Of a stretch of 64,000 bases of DNA, positions 48,573-59,893 are shown in pieces (the stretch's first letter is position 1; the number at the start of each line of letters is the position of its first letter). The notes beneath the pieces were generated by a model. That model was not told the DNA's origin and made no database searches. It was given only the letters and a program-made list of their open reading frames with translations. A program made the translations under genes and the position numbers. The stretch comes from Lolium rigidum (taxonomy: Eukaryota; Streptophyta; Magnoliopsida; Poales; Poaceae): NCBI RefSeq assembly GCF_022539505.1, contig NC_061514.1, positions 328,521,090 through 328,585,089 of the forward strand. Direction: 5' to 3'.

Positions 48573-48609
48573 AACTGGCTGAGCCCATCTTAATGGCTAA
48601 AAAGAAAGA

Positions 48610-51017
48610 ACTTCTTGGGAGATAACCCATGTGTTATTTTGCTACAGTACTTTGTTTTATATTTGTGTCTTGGAAGTTGTTTACTACTGTAGCAACCTCT
48701 CCTTATCTTAGTTTTGAGTTTTGTTGTGCCAAGTTAAGCCGTTGATAGAAAAGTAAGTACTAGATTTGGATTACTGCGCAGTTCCAGATTTCTTTGCTGT
48801 CACGAATCTGAGCCCACTGCCCTGCAGGAAGCTCAGAAAATTATGCCAATTTACGAGCATGATCCTCAGATATGTACGCAACTTTCATTCAATTTGAGCA
48901 TTTTCGTTTGAGCAAGTCTGGTGGCCTAATAAAATCCATCTTTACGGACTGTTCTGTTTTGACAGATTCTGCCTTTTATTTCGCATTGCCTCTTTTGCTA
49001 TGTTGGATGAATTTCTTTGATCCATTGATGTCCAGTAGCTTTATGCAATGTCCAGAAGTGTTAAGAATGATTGTGTCACCTTTGAACATGTTAATTTTTA
49101 TTGTCCACTAACCCTCTAATGAGTTGTTTCGAGTTTGGTGTGGAGGAAGTTTTCAAGGGTCAAGAGAGGAGGATGATATACTATGATCAAGGAGAGTGAA
49201 AGCTCTAAGCTTGGGGATGCACCCGGTGGTTCACCCCTGCATATATCAAGAAGACTCAAGCGTCTAAGCTTGGGGATGCCCAAGGCATCCCCTTCTTCAT
49301 CGACAACATTATCAGGTTCCTCCCCTGAAACTATATTTTTATTCGGTCACATCTTATGTGCTTTACTTGGAGCGTCTGTGTGCTTTTGTTTTTTTTTTTT
49401 GTTTGAATAAATTGGATTACATCATGCTTGTGTGGGAGAGAGACACGCTCCGCTGGTTCGTATGAACACATGTGTTCTTAGCTCATAATATTCATGGCGA
49501 AGTTTCCTCTTCGTTAATTTGTTATATGGTTGGAATTGGAAAATGATACATGTAGTAAATTGCTATAATGTCTTGGATAATGTGATACTTGGCAATTGTT
49601 GTGCTCATGTTTAAGCTCTTGCATCATATACTTTTCACCCATTAATGAAGAAATACAAAGAGCTTGCTAAAATTTGGTTTGCATAATTGGTCTCTCTAAG
49701 GTCTAGATAATTTCTAGTAAGGTGTTTGAACAACAAGGAAGACGATGTATAGTCTTATAATACTTGTAATATGTCTTTTATGTGAGTTTTGCTGTACCAG
49801 TTCATCCTTGTGTTTGTTTCAAATAACCTTGCTAGCCTAAACCTTGTATCGAGAGGGAATACTTCTCATGCATCCAAATACTTGAGCCAACACTATGCCA
49901 TTTGTGTCCACCATACCTACCTACTACATGGTATTTCTCCGCCATTCCAAAGTAAATTGCTTGAGTGCTACCTTTAAACAATTCAAAATTTATTACCTCT
50001 TATTTGTGTCAATGTTTTATAGCTCATGAGGAAGTATGTGGTGTTTATCTTTCAATCTTGTTGGGCAACTTTCACCAATGGACTAGTGGCTTCATCCGCT
50101 TATCCAATAATTTTGCAAAAAGAGCTGGCAATGGGATTCTCAGTCCCAAATTAATTAACAAAAATAGACACTCCTCCATGGTATGTGATTGTTGGACGGC
50201 ACCGAAGGATTCGGTTAGCCATGGCTTGTGTAAGCAAAGGTTGGGAGGAGTGTCATCATAATAAAACTAAAATAAAAAGGTACTCCTTCATGGTATGAGA
50301 TTGTTGGCAGGCACCCGAGGATTCGGTTAGCCATGGTTTGTGAAAGAAAGGTTGGAAGGAGTGCCATCCAAAAATAAAATAAAATGGGAGCCGCTCTTTG
50401 AAGGTTTGTCCGGCAAGGGGGTTAGAGTACCCGCTACCATTCGTTGACAACAACATACACCTCTCAAAACTTTATTTTTATGCTCTCTTTATGTTTTCAA
50501 AATCAAAGCTCTAGCACAAATATAGCAATCGATGCTTTCCTCTTTGAAGGACCATTCTTTTACTTTTATTGTTGAGTCAGTTCACCTATTTCTCTCCACC
50601 TCAAGAAGCAAACACTTGTGTGAACTGTGCATTGATTCTTACATATTTGCATATTGCATTTGTTATATTGCTTTGCATTGACAATTATCCATGAGATATA
50701 CATGTTACAAGTTGAAAGCAACCGCTGAAACTTAATCTTCTTTTGTGTTGCTTCAATGCCTTTACTTTGAATTATTACTTTATGAGTTAACTCTTATGCA
50801 AGACTTATTGATGCTTGTCTTGAAGTACTATTCATGAAAAGTCTTTGCTTTATGATTCAGTTGTTTACCCATGTCATATACATTGTTTTGATCGCTGCAT
50901 TCACTACATATGTTGTACAAATAGTATGATCAAGTTTATGATGGCATGTCACTCCAGAAATTATCTTTGTTATCGTTTTACCTCGCTCGGGACGAGCGTA
51001 ACTAAGCTTGGGGATGC
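48610..51017 (+). mobile_element. Long non-coding 3' region of element E
   Basis: Shares the gggagataacccatg start and three AAGCTTGGGGATGC copies (49207, 49266, 51004) with A and B. No gene. Confidence 0.75.
50165..50390 (+). repeat. Two-copy tandem repeat of about 110 bp, private to element E
   Basis: Both units contain gattcggttagccatgg and end in an A-rich tract. In the first unit the start (acactcctcc) and the later gggaggagtgt can pair as a stem. Confidence 0.75.
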
Positions 51018-52764
51018 CGATACGTCTCCAACGTATCGATAATTTCTTGTGTTCCATGCCACATTATTGATGTTATCTACATGTTTTATGCACACTTTAT
51101 GTCATATTCGTGCATTTTCTCGGAACTAACCTATTAACAAGATGCCGAAGTGCCGCTCTCGTTTTCCGCTGTTTTTGGTTTCGTAAATCCTAGTAACGAA
51201 ATATTCTCGAATCGGACGAAATCAACGCCAAAGTTCCTATTTTCATCCGAAGCATCCAGAACACCCGGAAGGACCGAGAGGGGGCCACAGTGGCCACCAA
51301 ACCCTAGGCCGGCGCGGCCGCAGAGGGGCCGCGCCGCCCTATGGTGTGGCCCCCCGTCAGCCCTCCCGCGCCGCCTCTTCGCCTATATAAAGCCCCCGGA
51401 TCGGAAAACCCGATACCAATTGACGAAACCCACGTAAACCTGCCGGAGCCGCCGCCATCGCGAAGCCAAGATCCGGGGGACAGGATCTCTGCTCCCGCAC
51501 CCCGCCGGAGCGGGGAAGTGCCCCCGAAGGCTTCTCCATCGACACCGCCGCCATCTCCACCGCCATCTTCATCACCGCCGCTGCTCCCATGAGGAGGGAG
51601 TAGTTCTCCATCGAGGCTCGGGGCCGTACCGGTAGCTATGTGGTTCATCTCTCTCCTATGTGTGTCAATACAATAATCTCATGAGCTGCCTTACATGATT
51701 GAGATTCATATGATGATGCTTGTAATCTAGATGTCATTATGCTAGTCAAGTGAGTTTTACCTATGTGATCTCCGGAGACTCCTAGTCCCACGTGTGTAAA
51801 GGTGACAAGTGTGTGCACCGTGTGGGTCTCTTAGGCCATATTTCACAGAATACTTACTCATTGAATGGCATAGTGAGGTGCTTATTTATATCTCTTTATG
51901 ATTGCAGCATGTTGTATCACAATTTATCTATGTGCTACTCTAGTGATGTGTTATTAAAGTAGTTTTATTCCTCCCGCATGTGTGCAAAGGTGACAAGTGC
52001 GTGCACCGTGTTAGTACTTGGTTTATGCTATGATCATGATCTCTTGTAGATTATGAAGTTAACTATTGCTATGATATATTGATGTGATCTATTCCTCCTA
52101 CATATGCATGAAGGTGACAGGGTGCATGCTATGCTAGTACTTGGTTTAGTAGCGTTGATCTATCTTACACTAAAGGTTACTTAAACATGAGCATTATTGT
52201 GGAGCTTGTTAACTCCGGCATTGAGGGTTCGTGTAATCCTACGCAATGTGTTCATCATCCAACAAAAGTGTAGAGTATGCATTTATCTCGTTCGTTATGT
52301 GATCAATGTTGAGAGTGTCCACTAGTGAAAGTGTAATCCCTAGGCCTTGTTCCTAAATACCGCTGAGTTACTACCGCTTGTTTACTACTACTGCGTTACT
52401 ACCGCTGAGTTACTACCGCTTGTTTACTCGTTTTATCGCGTTACTACTCGTCGCAATACCACCACCATCAACTACACGCCAAGCACTTTTCTCGGCACCG
52501 TTGCTACCGCTCATACTTATTTATACCACCTGTATTTCACTATCTCTTCGCCGAACTAGTGCACCTATTTGGTGTGTTGGGGACACAAGAGACTTCTTGC
52601 TTTGTGGTTGCAGGGTTGCATGAGAGGGATATCTTTGACCTCTTCCTCCCTGAGTTCGATAAACCTTGGGTATCCACTTAAGGGAAACTTGCTGCTGTTC
52701 TACAAACCTCTGCACTTGGAGGCCCAACACTGTCTACAGGAAAGGAGGGGGAACGTAGACATCA
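51018..52764 (+). repeat. 3' LTR of element E
   Basis: Starts CGATACG (a changed TG terminus) right after AAGCTTGGGGATGC. TATATAAA lies at 51384-51391. It ends ATCA, followed by gtggg. Confidence 0.9.
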
Positions 52765-53193
52765 GTGGGCCATGCCACCGGAGAGAGCGGCGGCAGGCCT
52801 ACGTGGCACATGCCGCCACCCGCGATGGAGGCAGGTCTAAGCGGGAATCCGGCGACAGGTCCCATCACACTGACTTTGGTAATTGCACTGACTTTGATGC
52901 TCCTTAATTGCTCGGTGGAGGCAGCAGTTCCCGCGCGAATCTGTCCGGACAGACTGACAGCATCGCACTGACTTTGGTGAGGCACTAATTTTTAGGCTAT
53001 ACTGTTGCAAATTGGTCTGCTTCTTCCCACGCATCTCACATCCAAACTGATCTCGTCCGTCGCTACTGGAAGATCCACAAGCCGAACCGGCCCCTCCGTT
53101 CCGCGCCCGACAGATCTGCCGTCGCCCACTTTCTTTTTTATAAACCCAACCGCTACAAAACCGAACCCAATCCAATCCAAACCGGCCGGCACC
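52765..53193. other. Sequence between element E and the Mutator-like element
   Basis: No gene. GC-rich with repeated cactgactttg. Bases 53185-53193 are the left copy of the MULE target duplication. Confidence 0.4.
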
Positions 53194-53530
53194 GGCGATT
53201 TACACAAAAATAACCCAAAAGTGGAAGAAAAGCACAGACTGACCCTCCGGCGAAACTATTTCACCAATCTAACCCTTTTGTGTGGCGCCCTCCCGTGGGC
53301 GCCACACGTGCCCATGTGGCGCCCTCTCGCCGGCGCCACCGACCCAGCCGACGTGGCCCCCTCGCCGCTGAGCTGGTGCGCCCATCCGACGTGGCAGCAT
53401 GTGTGGCGCCCCTCCCAACGGCGCCACACATGCACTTGTAATCCCCCAAAACATACTGTAAGACAAATGCTCTGGGACTTAGCCGTTTTGTGAGGCTCGA
53501 TGTGTGGCGCCGATGCCACGGGCGCCACAC
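53194..53530 (+). repeat. Left terminal inverted repeat of the MULE
   Basis: It is the complement of about 57220-57555 and includes GTGGCGCC...GGCGCCAC palindromes of about 27 bp, with different centres. Confidence 0.85.
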
Positions 53531-53878
53531 TAGCATGTGTGGCGCCGATGCCACGGGCGCCACACATCCACTTAAGTGTGGCGCCCGCGCCCGCCCCCAG
53601 CCCGACCATCTTCTTCTCTGGTTTCTTCTCCTCTCTCCCTCTCTCCCCCAAGGCGGCCGGCGGTTCCTCCTCCTCCCTCTCTCTCTCCCCCAACAAATCT
53701 GCCACAAATTCATCAGATCTGACCGGCCAATCTCTTCCCCATCCATTCCTCAAGGTAATCCCCTTCGAATCCCTCACATTCATCCACTAATTTCATAGAT
53801 CTTGCTAGATTTGCACATGAACCCTAGACATGGAAACTAGATTTGAAATGGCTATGTATGTGTTGAATGTGTATGTGT

Positions 53879-53946
53879 AGGAACCCTAGATATGTAGGAA
53901 CCCTAGATATGTAGGAACCCTAGATATGTAGGAACCCTAGATGTGT
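53879..53946 (+). repeat. Minisatellite, 17 bp x 4
   Basis: Unit aggaaccctagatatgt, four head-to-tail copies, the last with one change. Confidence 0.92.
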
Positions 53947-53982
53947 TGAATGAAATTTTACATGTATGTGTTGAAATCCTTA

Positions 53983-54130
53983 TGTATGTATGTGGTGAAA
54001 GGCAAAATTGGATATGAACTCTCATGTATGTATGTGGTGAAAGGCAAAATTGGATATGAACTCTCATGTGTGATGTATTTGGATATGAACTCTCATGTAT
54101 GTGTATTTGGATATGAACTCTCATGTATGT
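53983..54130 (+). repeat. Tandem repeats around ttggatatgaactctc
   Basis: Two 42-bp units, then shorter units of about 28-29 bp that all end with ttggatatgaactctcatg. They lie in the leader of the MULE gene. Confidence 0.85.
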
Positions 54131-54306
54131 GTGATGTATATGTGATTCGAAAGTTAGATATATTCTCATGTATTCTTGATGGAATAACTCATATTTGTTA
54201 GGAATGTATGTGTGATGGCTTATTTGGATATATTCTCATGTATGTGTTGCTCATATTTGGTATGAATGGCTCATAATATGTTGTATGTGTTGCTCATACA
54301 TGTAGG

Positions 54307-56804
54307 ATGGTGTGGCTTCTGGATGAAGAGTACGACAGGGAGCACCGGGCTGTTCATATGACGGAGGGAACGGATCTTCACCCTTTGAAGATTCGTTACC
54401 ATGGCACACCGGATATACCTTATGACGAGAGGTACACGGAGTTCATCCGGCCTACCGGTCTTATGCCGTTCATATCCCTTGTAAGCCGTGGGGGGCCACA
54501 CATGAACCCTCGGCACTCACCGCCCTTGTCGACCGGTGGAGGCCGGAGACTCACACCTTCCACTTGAGGGCCGGCGAGATGGCCCCTACTCGCAGGATGT
54601 TTCCATGATCCTTGCACTACCTATTCGGGGCGAGCCACCGTGTATGAACACAGCTTCGATGGGTGGCGCCGGCGGATGGTGGGGCTTATTGGCGGGGCTC
54701 CTCCGCCGCCGAAAAATCCAAAGGAGAGAGTTCCCGCCGGCGCGTCTTTCACTTGGATCGGAACTAACTTTGCGAGAATGCCCCATAGAGGCCGACGAGG
54801 ACACTCGGAGGACGTACGCCCGCGTGTACTTATGGTACATGATTTCCGGGACTCTCTTTCCCGACGGTGGGGGTAAGCTGGCCCATTGGTGTTGGCCGAA
54901 GGCGCTTACGGTGTTGGACGCCCGGTGGAGTTGGGGAACAGCGGCACTTGCCTACCTCTACCGGCAGGTGATGATTTGTTCTATGTACTATTTTCCTATA
55001 GTAGTGCGCTACACAAAGTAGTAACCAAATATCTTATGTACGCAGTTGGACGAAGCTTGTCGCAGGACTGGGAGCAAGACGGGTAGCGGCGGTATTGGTG
55101 GATGCATGCTCCTACTTTCCGTATGGAGCCGGGACCGCCTATCGCTTGGGCGTCCCGTGGTACTCAACGAGACGCCATGGCCCCATTTCCCTCACTTTCC
55201 CGATCGGGAGCCTACTTGGGCATACCTTTGGGACAATGTCTCGGAGATGACGAGCGATCCAATGATCATGTACAGGCAGTACACTCGCGGAGTTGGACAC
55301 TCTTACCGCCGAGCGGTAACCGATCACCGCGGAGTTGCAATCCTAGTTTTGATTGATTCTACCGGCATCTACTAAATAATTGTATGCTCGCAGGTGGAAT
55401 GGGAGCCATATGGTAGCTACTACCGTATTGGCGCGGCGATGACCGACCTAAACCCCAAGTGCACGGAGGAGGCGCGGTTCCGGCGTATGCGCTGCCCACT
55501 CATATGCATGTGGCTTGTTGAACACCACCAGCCGCAAAGAGTGATGAGACAGTTTGGGTCGTATCGGAGTGCCCACCAATGTGGCAAGACACGGACAAGG
55601 CGCTTCACGGGTAAACTTCGGAATCATGCGATGGAAGATTCTTGATAGAAGAGGTACAAACTAACTTGTTGATTCTTGCGGGCTTGATAGGCAGCGGCAG
55701 AGGAAGATCACAAATTGGCCGGTCCATCATAGCGGCCACATCACAGCGTTCCAACACGCTTGGAAGCGGCACGGAATGCCGGCCCCGAGCGGATTGTGCC
55801 TCACGACTTCACCGCTTTCAACAACTACCTCGAGTGGTTCCATCGGAACACGCGTATCGAGTTAGTGAAGCGCGCGTATCGTGAAGAGATCTTGGACGAC
55901 CCCATCCGGTTCGATGAGGTTGGGCAAAGCCGGCACGACACTTTTGCTCGCGAGAGGAGATCGACTTCTATTGCTTCCGAGCTGAACTTCGTGGTAATGG
56001 ATTCTCTCACTAACTAGTACATCATCTAGATTGCCATGTGCTCGCTTAAATTGTGTATGCTATGTTTGTCACAGCGGGAGGAGATCCGGAAAACAGTCGA
56101 GGAGTGCGAGGTTGTGTGGGAGCAGAGCCACACGGATGAAAAGCCTGTCGGACCGTTGCGGAATTTCGTTAAGGTATGATCACCAACTTTGAATGTACGC
56201 AATTATGTTCCGGTGGCTTTGTAACCGTGAGTTCCATGACGCGAGAACACCGCACGAAAGATGCGGCGGTTAGCGAACTTGCTAGGTTGCCGCGAAGGCG
56301 AAATCCCTACATCCTCCTCTTCCGAAGAACATGTATGGACTATTTTGTTGTCGTGAAACATGTTCTTACTAATTTCAACTTTTGTAATCTCATGTGTTCA
56401 TGTTTGTGCAGATTCCTCCCGAGGACGACCTAATTCCGAGTCAAGGCGTACTTCCGAAGCGTACCTCCAAGCAACGGTCGACTTACCGAGTTGAAGCCAA
56501 GGGCAAGGCTCCAAACCGGTACACTCCGGAAGATTATGTCAACCGAGGAAAGAAGGTTGTCACTGAGGAGGATGACGGGCCGCCGCGGAGATCAGCTATG
56601 TCGAGGATGAGGAACGACGAGCCGTTCTCTTCGAGAGGAGGAGGAGGAGGAGGAGGAGGAGGAGGAGGAGGAGGAGGAGCGAGGAGCGACAGCGGGAGCG
56701 AGCAGCGAGCAGGGAGCAGCAGCGAGGAGCAGCCAAGGCGGCGGACGAAGAGGATGGCCGTCCGGAAGCAGCCCGTGAGGACGACACGTCGAGGACGACA
56801 CTAG
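54307..56804 (+). pseudogene. Plant mobile domain (PMD) gene of the MULE, frameshifted
   Basis: A multi-exon gene starts at ATG 54307 (MVWLLDEEYDREHRAV). Pieces: 54307-54510, then an overlapping frame to 54967 (GT donor); 55046-55315; 55394 onward; 55760-55994; 56080-56174; and 56411-56804. Hallmarks of the family are HTFHLRAGEM near the start, DVSMILALPIRG, YARVYLWYMISGTLFPDG, then WSWGTAALAYLYRQ and WEPYGSYYR. PMD proteins (as in MAIN/MAIL1 and phosphatase-7-like long forms) are frequent in plant transposons, including MULEs; the biochemical role is unclear. The C-terminus has a Gly run encoded by (GGA)n. Several one-base breaks at CTG/CAG sites interrupt it (see findings), so it may be intact in reality. 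Confidence 0.7.
56636..56682 (+). repeat. (GGA)n microsatellite in the PMD gene
   Basis: A pure triplet run encoding poly-Gly in the gene's frame. Confidence 0.9.
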
Positions 56805-57219
56805 GATGTGCTCCGTGTTGTTGTGAACTATATCTTCATAAGTATCGATTTGTGAACCCTATGTCATTTCGAACCATGGTCTGTAATGCTATTTGTTTGA
56901 ATCTACGTGCTACAATGTGACCTATGAAGTGTTATATGTGTATGTCATGAAATTGCTACTTGTTGTGTCCAATGTTGTACTCGTGAATCGTTGGAGTTTG
57001 GTAGGATTTTTCGGGTTTTTAACACAAGTCGAGTGTGTGGCGCCCTTCACGATGGCGCCACATCGCACCGTAGTGGCGCCCACGGCATCGGCGCCACACA
57101 TGCCAACCTATATCAACTATTGGGTCGAAAACATCCAGGGGCTTCGGACGATAAGTCCTTAGCCGTTTTCGCGAGCCTCTATGTGTGGCGCCCGTGGCAT
57201 CGGCGCCACACATGCTAGT

Positions 57220-57555
57220 GTGGCGCCCGTGGCATCGGCGCCACACATCGAGCCTCGCAAAACGGCTAAGTCCCAGAGGATTTGTCTTACAGTATGTTTT
57301 TGGGGATTACAAGTGCATGTGTGACGCCGTTGGGAGGGGCGCCACACATGCTGCCACGTCGGACGGGCGCACCAGCTCAGCGTCGATGGCGCCACGTCGG
57401 GTCGGGTCGGTGGCGCCGGCGGGAGGGAGCCACATGGGCATGTGTGGCGCTCCTGGGAGGGCGCCACACAAAAGGGTTAGATTGGTGAAATAGTTTCGCC
57501 GGAGGGTTAGTCTGTGCTTTTCTTCCACTTATGGGTTATTTTTGTGTAAATCGCC
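57220..57555 (-). repeat. Right terminal inverted repeat of the MULE
   Basis: Complement of the left end, with the same palindrome array. It ends ...TAAATCGCC, followed by the 9-bp duplication. Confidence 0.85.
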
Positions 57556-57564
57556 GCCGGCACC

Positions 57565-59356
57565 ACGCGTGGGGCCCGCCCAACTGCCACGGCGCCGAAC
57601 CACCTTCTGCTCCCACGCACACCCGACCCATGGCGTACACTATGTTTACGTTCCTTCCCGATGCGCACTCCTCATTCGTCTCACCAGCACCGTCACCGTC
57701 GCCCTCAATCAATCCCCGTCACCAGAAAAGAAAAACAGTCACCATCCCCCGCCGTCGCTTCCACGCGGGCCCCACCCCGGCGCCCGTGCGTGCGATCGAT
57801 TAGAGCCGTCGCCGTCGACGACGCGCGACATGTCGGGTGCACGTACCCTCACCTCGTGCCCACGCAAACGCCTACGTACTACGACTGCTCTCGTACAGTA
57901 GTACTAGTAGTACTATACGTCCACACTCGGCAAGTTGCGTTGGCGCCTCGTTTTCACCACCGATACCCGACGTGACCCGCATGGGGCCCAAAGGGATGGG
58001 GCCCGAGCGTCAGTGACCGCGTTGCAGTGGCCGACGCCAGCATGCGGGCCTGCGGACGCAAGCGCCTCGTGGTTCGTCTGCAGGGGATGGGATACGCGCG
58101 CGCGACGTAGGCAGCGAACGTGCGACGAGGCAGAGGTCACGTGACGCGAGATGGTTGCGCTGTCCACGTCGCCACGTCCGTCTCCCCGACCGCGACGCCC
58201 ACGGCCGGCTGCCGACGCGTTCAATTGCTGTGCCGCACTGCCGCTCCCATTTTTTCTGCCCTGTTTCGTACACTACGTACGTACCGCCGTGTCCCGCGCC
58301 GGAGCACGTACGTCCTGTAGTGTACGTGGAAGTGAGCGCTCGCGTGGCCGGCCTGAAACGTGCGGCCTCAGCCAGAACTAGGGCTCCGCCCACCCACCTG
58401 AAAGCGACGCCACACGCGGGATCGGGGCGGCCAGCCGGCGCCGGAGCCGGCGAGCATTCAAGAGTTGAAGCTGCAGCTCGGCCACTGCCTGCCTGCCTGC
58501 CAGGCATTCTACTCCCTGCCAATTCCCTTCTTCGCATTCAATTCGGTGCGTGCAGAGGTTGCCCGCCTCCGACCAGGCGCAGCGCAGACACGCATGCAGT
58601 TCATCCTCTACTTTTTGTTTTCTTCCCAAACAACAATCTGCGATAAACTAAACTCTGGCACGCATGCGTAAAAGTAGCACCACATGCCAATGCAAAAGTA
58701 GGAGTGCTGGTAGTAGCCCAGGGCAGCTCCAGCGGGGCGGCGCATATTTATGTCCGCCCGCCCGCATCTTTTAAGGGTTTGCCCACGAAATATCCATTAC
58801 TCACTCATGCATGTCTAATAAAAAAATCTCAGTTGTGATCCAGATGCTGCTGAGGAAATCTCAGCTACAAAGTACAAACAATGGATCACTTCCTAAACCA
58901 GCACGAACCAGGACACTTTTCTGAGCTGCACCACATGTGTCGCTATTTTTTTTCTTTCTCTAAGAACAACAAGCACATAAGAGAAAAAAATGCTGAACAA
59001 CACATGCTACAAAGACATGGAAAATAAGCAAAGCAAAGCAGCCCATCACAAAGACAACCGTCCATGATAAAGCAATAGCCATTGACAAGCCGTAGCCAAC
59101 AAATCAGCTTACAACGTTGTTGGAGAAAAAGAGTTCCCGACGCAAAATAACAAGATTGGACTAATATCGACGTCCTTAATCTAGTGGTCGAGTAGGTGAC
59201 TGCGTTTTGTTAAATCCGAGGCGTCTGATTTCCAACAATTCTGCGATGTATTTTATTTTACATGTATCTTCTCCTAGAATAAATTTCACTCTGCAAAAGT
59301 TGTTTGGAGTCGTCACAAGCGATTTTGGCAATTTGCACATTTGCGGAAGATGCTCT
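57565..59356. other. GC-rich intergenic sequence with no recognised gene
   Basis: 57600-58600 is very GC-rich and full of long chance frames on both strands, none with a domain. 58680-59356 is AT-richer and featureless. Confidence 0.4.
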
Positions 59357-59893
59357 AACACAGCCTACCGGCTGATTAGTGATTGGCATTTGTGCCCGTG
59401 ACTTGCTGACTCCGACATCGACACAACGCTCTCCGAAGCGGAGTGGGAGCGCCACCACTCCCTCGCCGCAGGTGTGGGAGCGCCAACTGCTGCCGTGACG
59501 CGGTTGGGGAGGACGAGCAGCAGATCGAGGAGGCCTAGCGTGTGGCACCTCGGCTTTGTCGCTAGGCCGACGGCTCGGAGTGAAGCCTTCGATGCTGCTA
59601 GAACCACCCCCAATCTCGGCGAAGTTTCCATGCTAGCATATTTAGGGTTTAGGAACTAACTAGAGGATCTAATTCCCCTTCTGGGTCGATTATATGTAAA
59701 CTACCTAAATACTATGGATGAACTAGTTTCAAAATGCGACGGCGATTCATTTTGTTTTAAATTTACAGTTTCGAAATTTGCGGTTGTCGCAAACAGAGTT
59801 TTGCTGGTTGCCCATTTGCGAGATCTAGCTAGAGATAACACAGCTCTGACGCCTGATTAGTGATTGGCATTTGTGCCATGACTCGCTGAACGA
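59357..59893 (+). repeat. Pair of direct repeats of about 50 bp, 480 bp apart
   Basis: 59357-59411 and 59838-59893 share gattagtgattggcatttg and flanking similarity (aacacagc before, gactcgctga or gacttgctga after). Confidence 0.7.

Larger units (their letters stand above)
45865..52764 (+). mobile_element. Element E: Athila-like retrotransposon lacking gag core and pol
   Basis: Perfect 5-bp duplication gtggg (45860-45864 and 52765-52769). LTRs of 1738 and 1747 bp are closely related to those of B. The only frame is 47838-48572. The 2.4-kb 3' region follows the same plan as in A and B but contains a different block at about 49978-50490. The 3' LTR starts CG instead of TG. Confidence 0.9.
53194..57555. 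mobile_element. Mutator-like element (MULE) carrying a plant-mobile-domain gene
   Basis: A perfect 9-bp duplication gccggcacc (53185-53193 and 57556-57564) flanks inverted ends that begin GGCGATTTACACAAAAATAA. The inverted repeats extend at least 330 bp (to about 53530 and from about 57220). A 9-bp duplication and long inverted repeats define Mutator-like elements. The interior carries one gene, which resembles the plant mobile domain (PMD) family and not a MURA transposase. The element is 4362 bp and apparently needs a transposase in trans. Confidence 0.9.

Noticed and set aside
53879..53946. Possible CRISPR-like array or telomere-like repeat (ccctag units)
   Set aside because: A head-to-tail 17-bp minisatellite without spacers. 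The unit is not the plant telomere repeat.
57542..58646. Many 60-175 codon frames on both strands
   Set aside because: High GC lowers stop frequency. The frames overlap each other on both strands and none has a recognisable domain.
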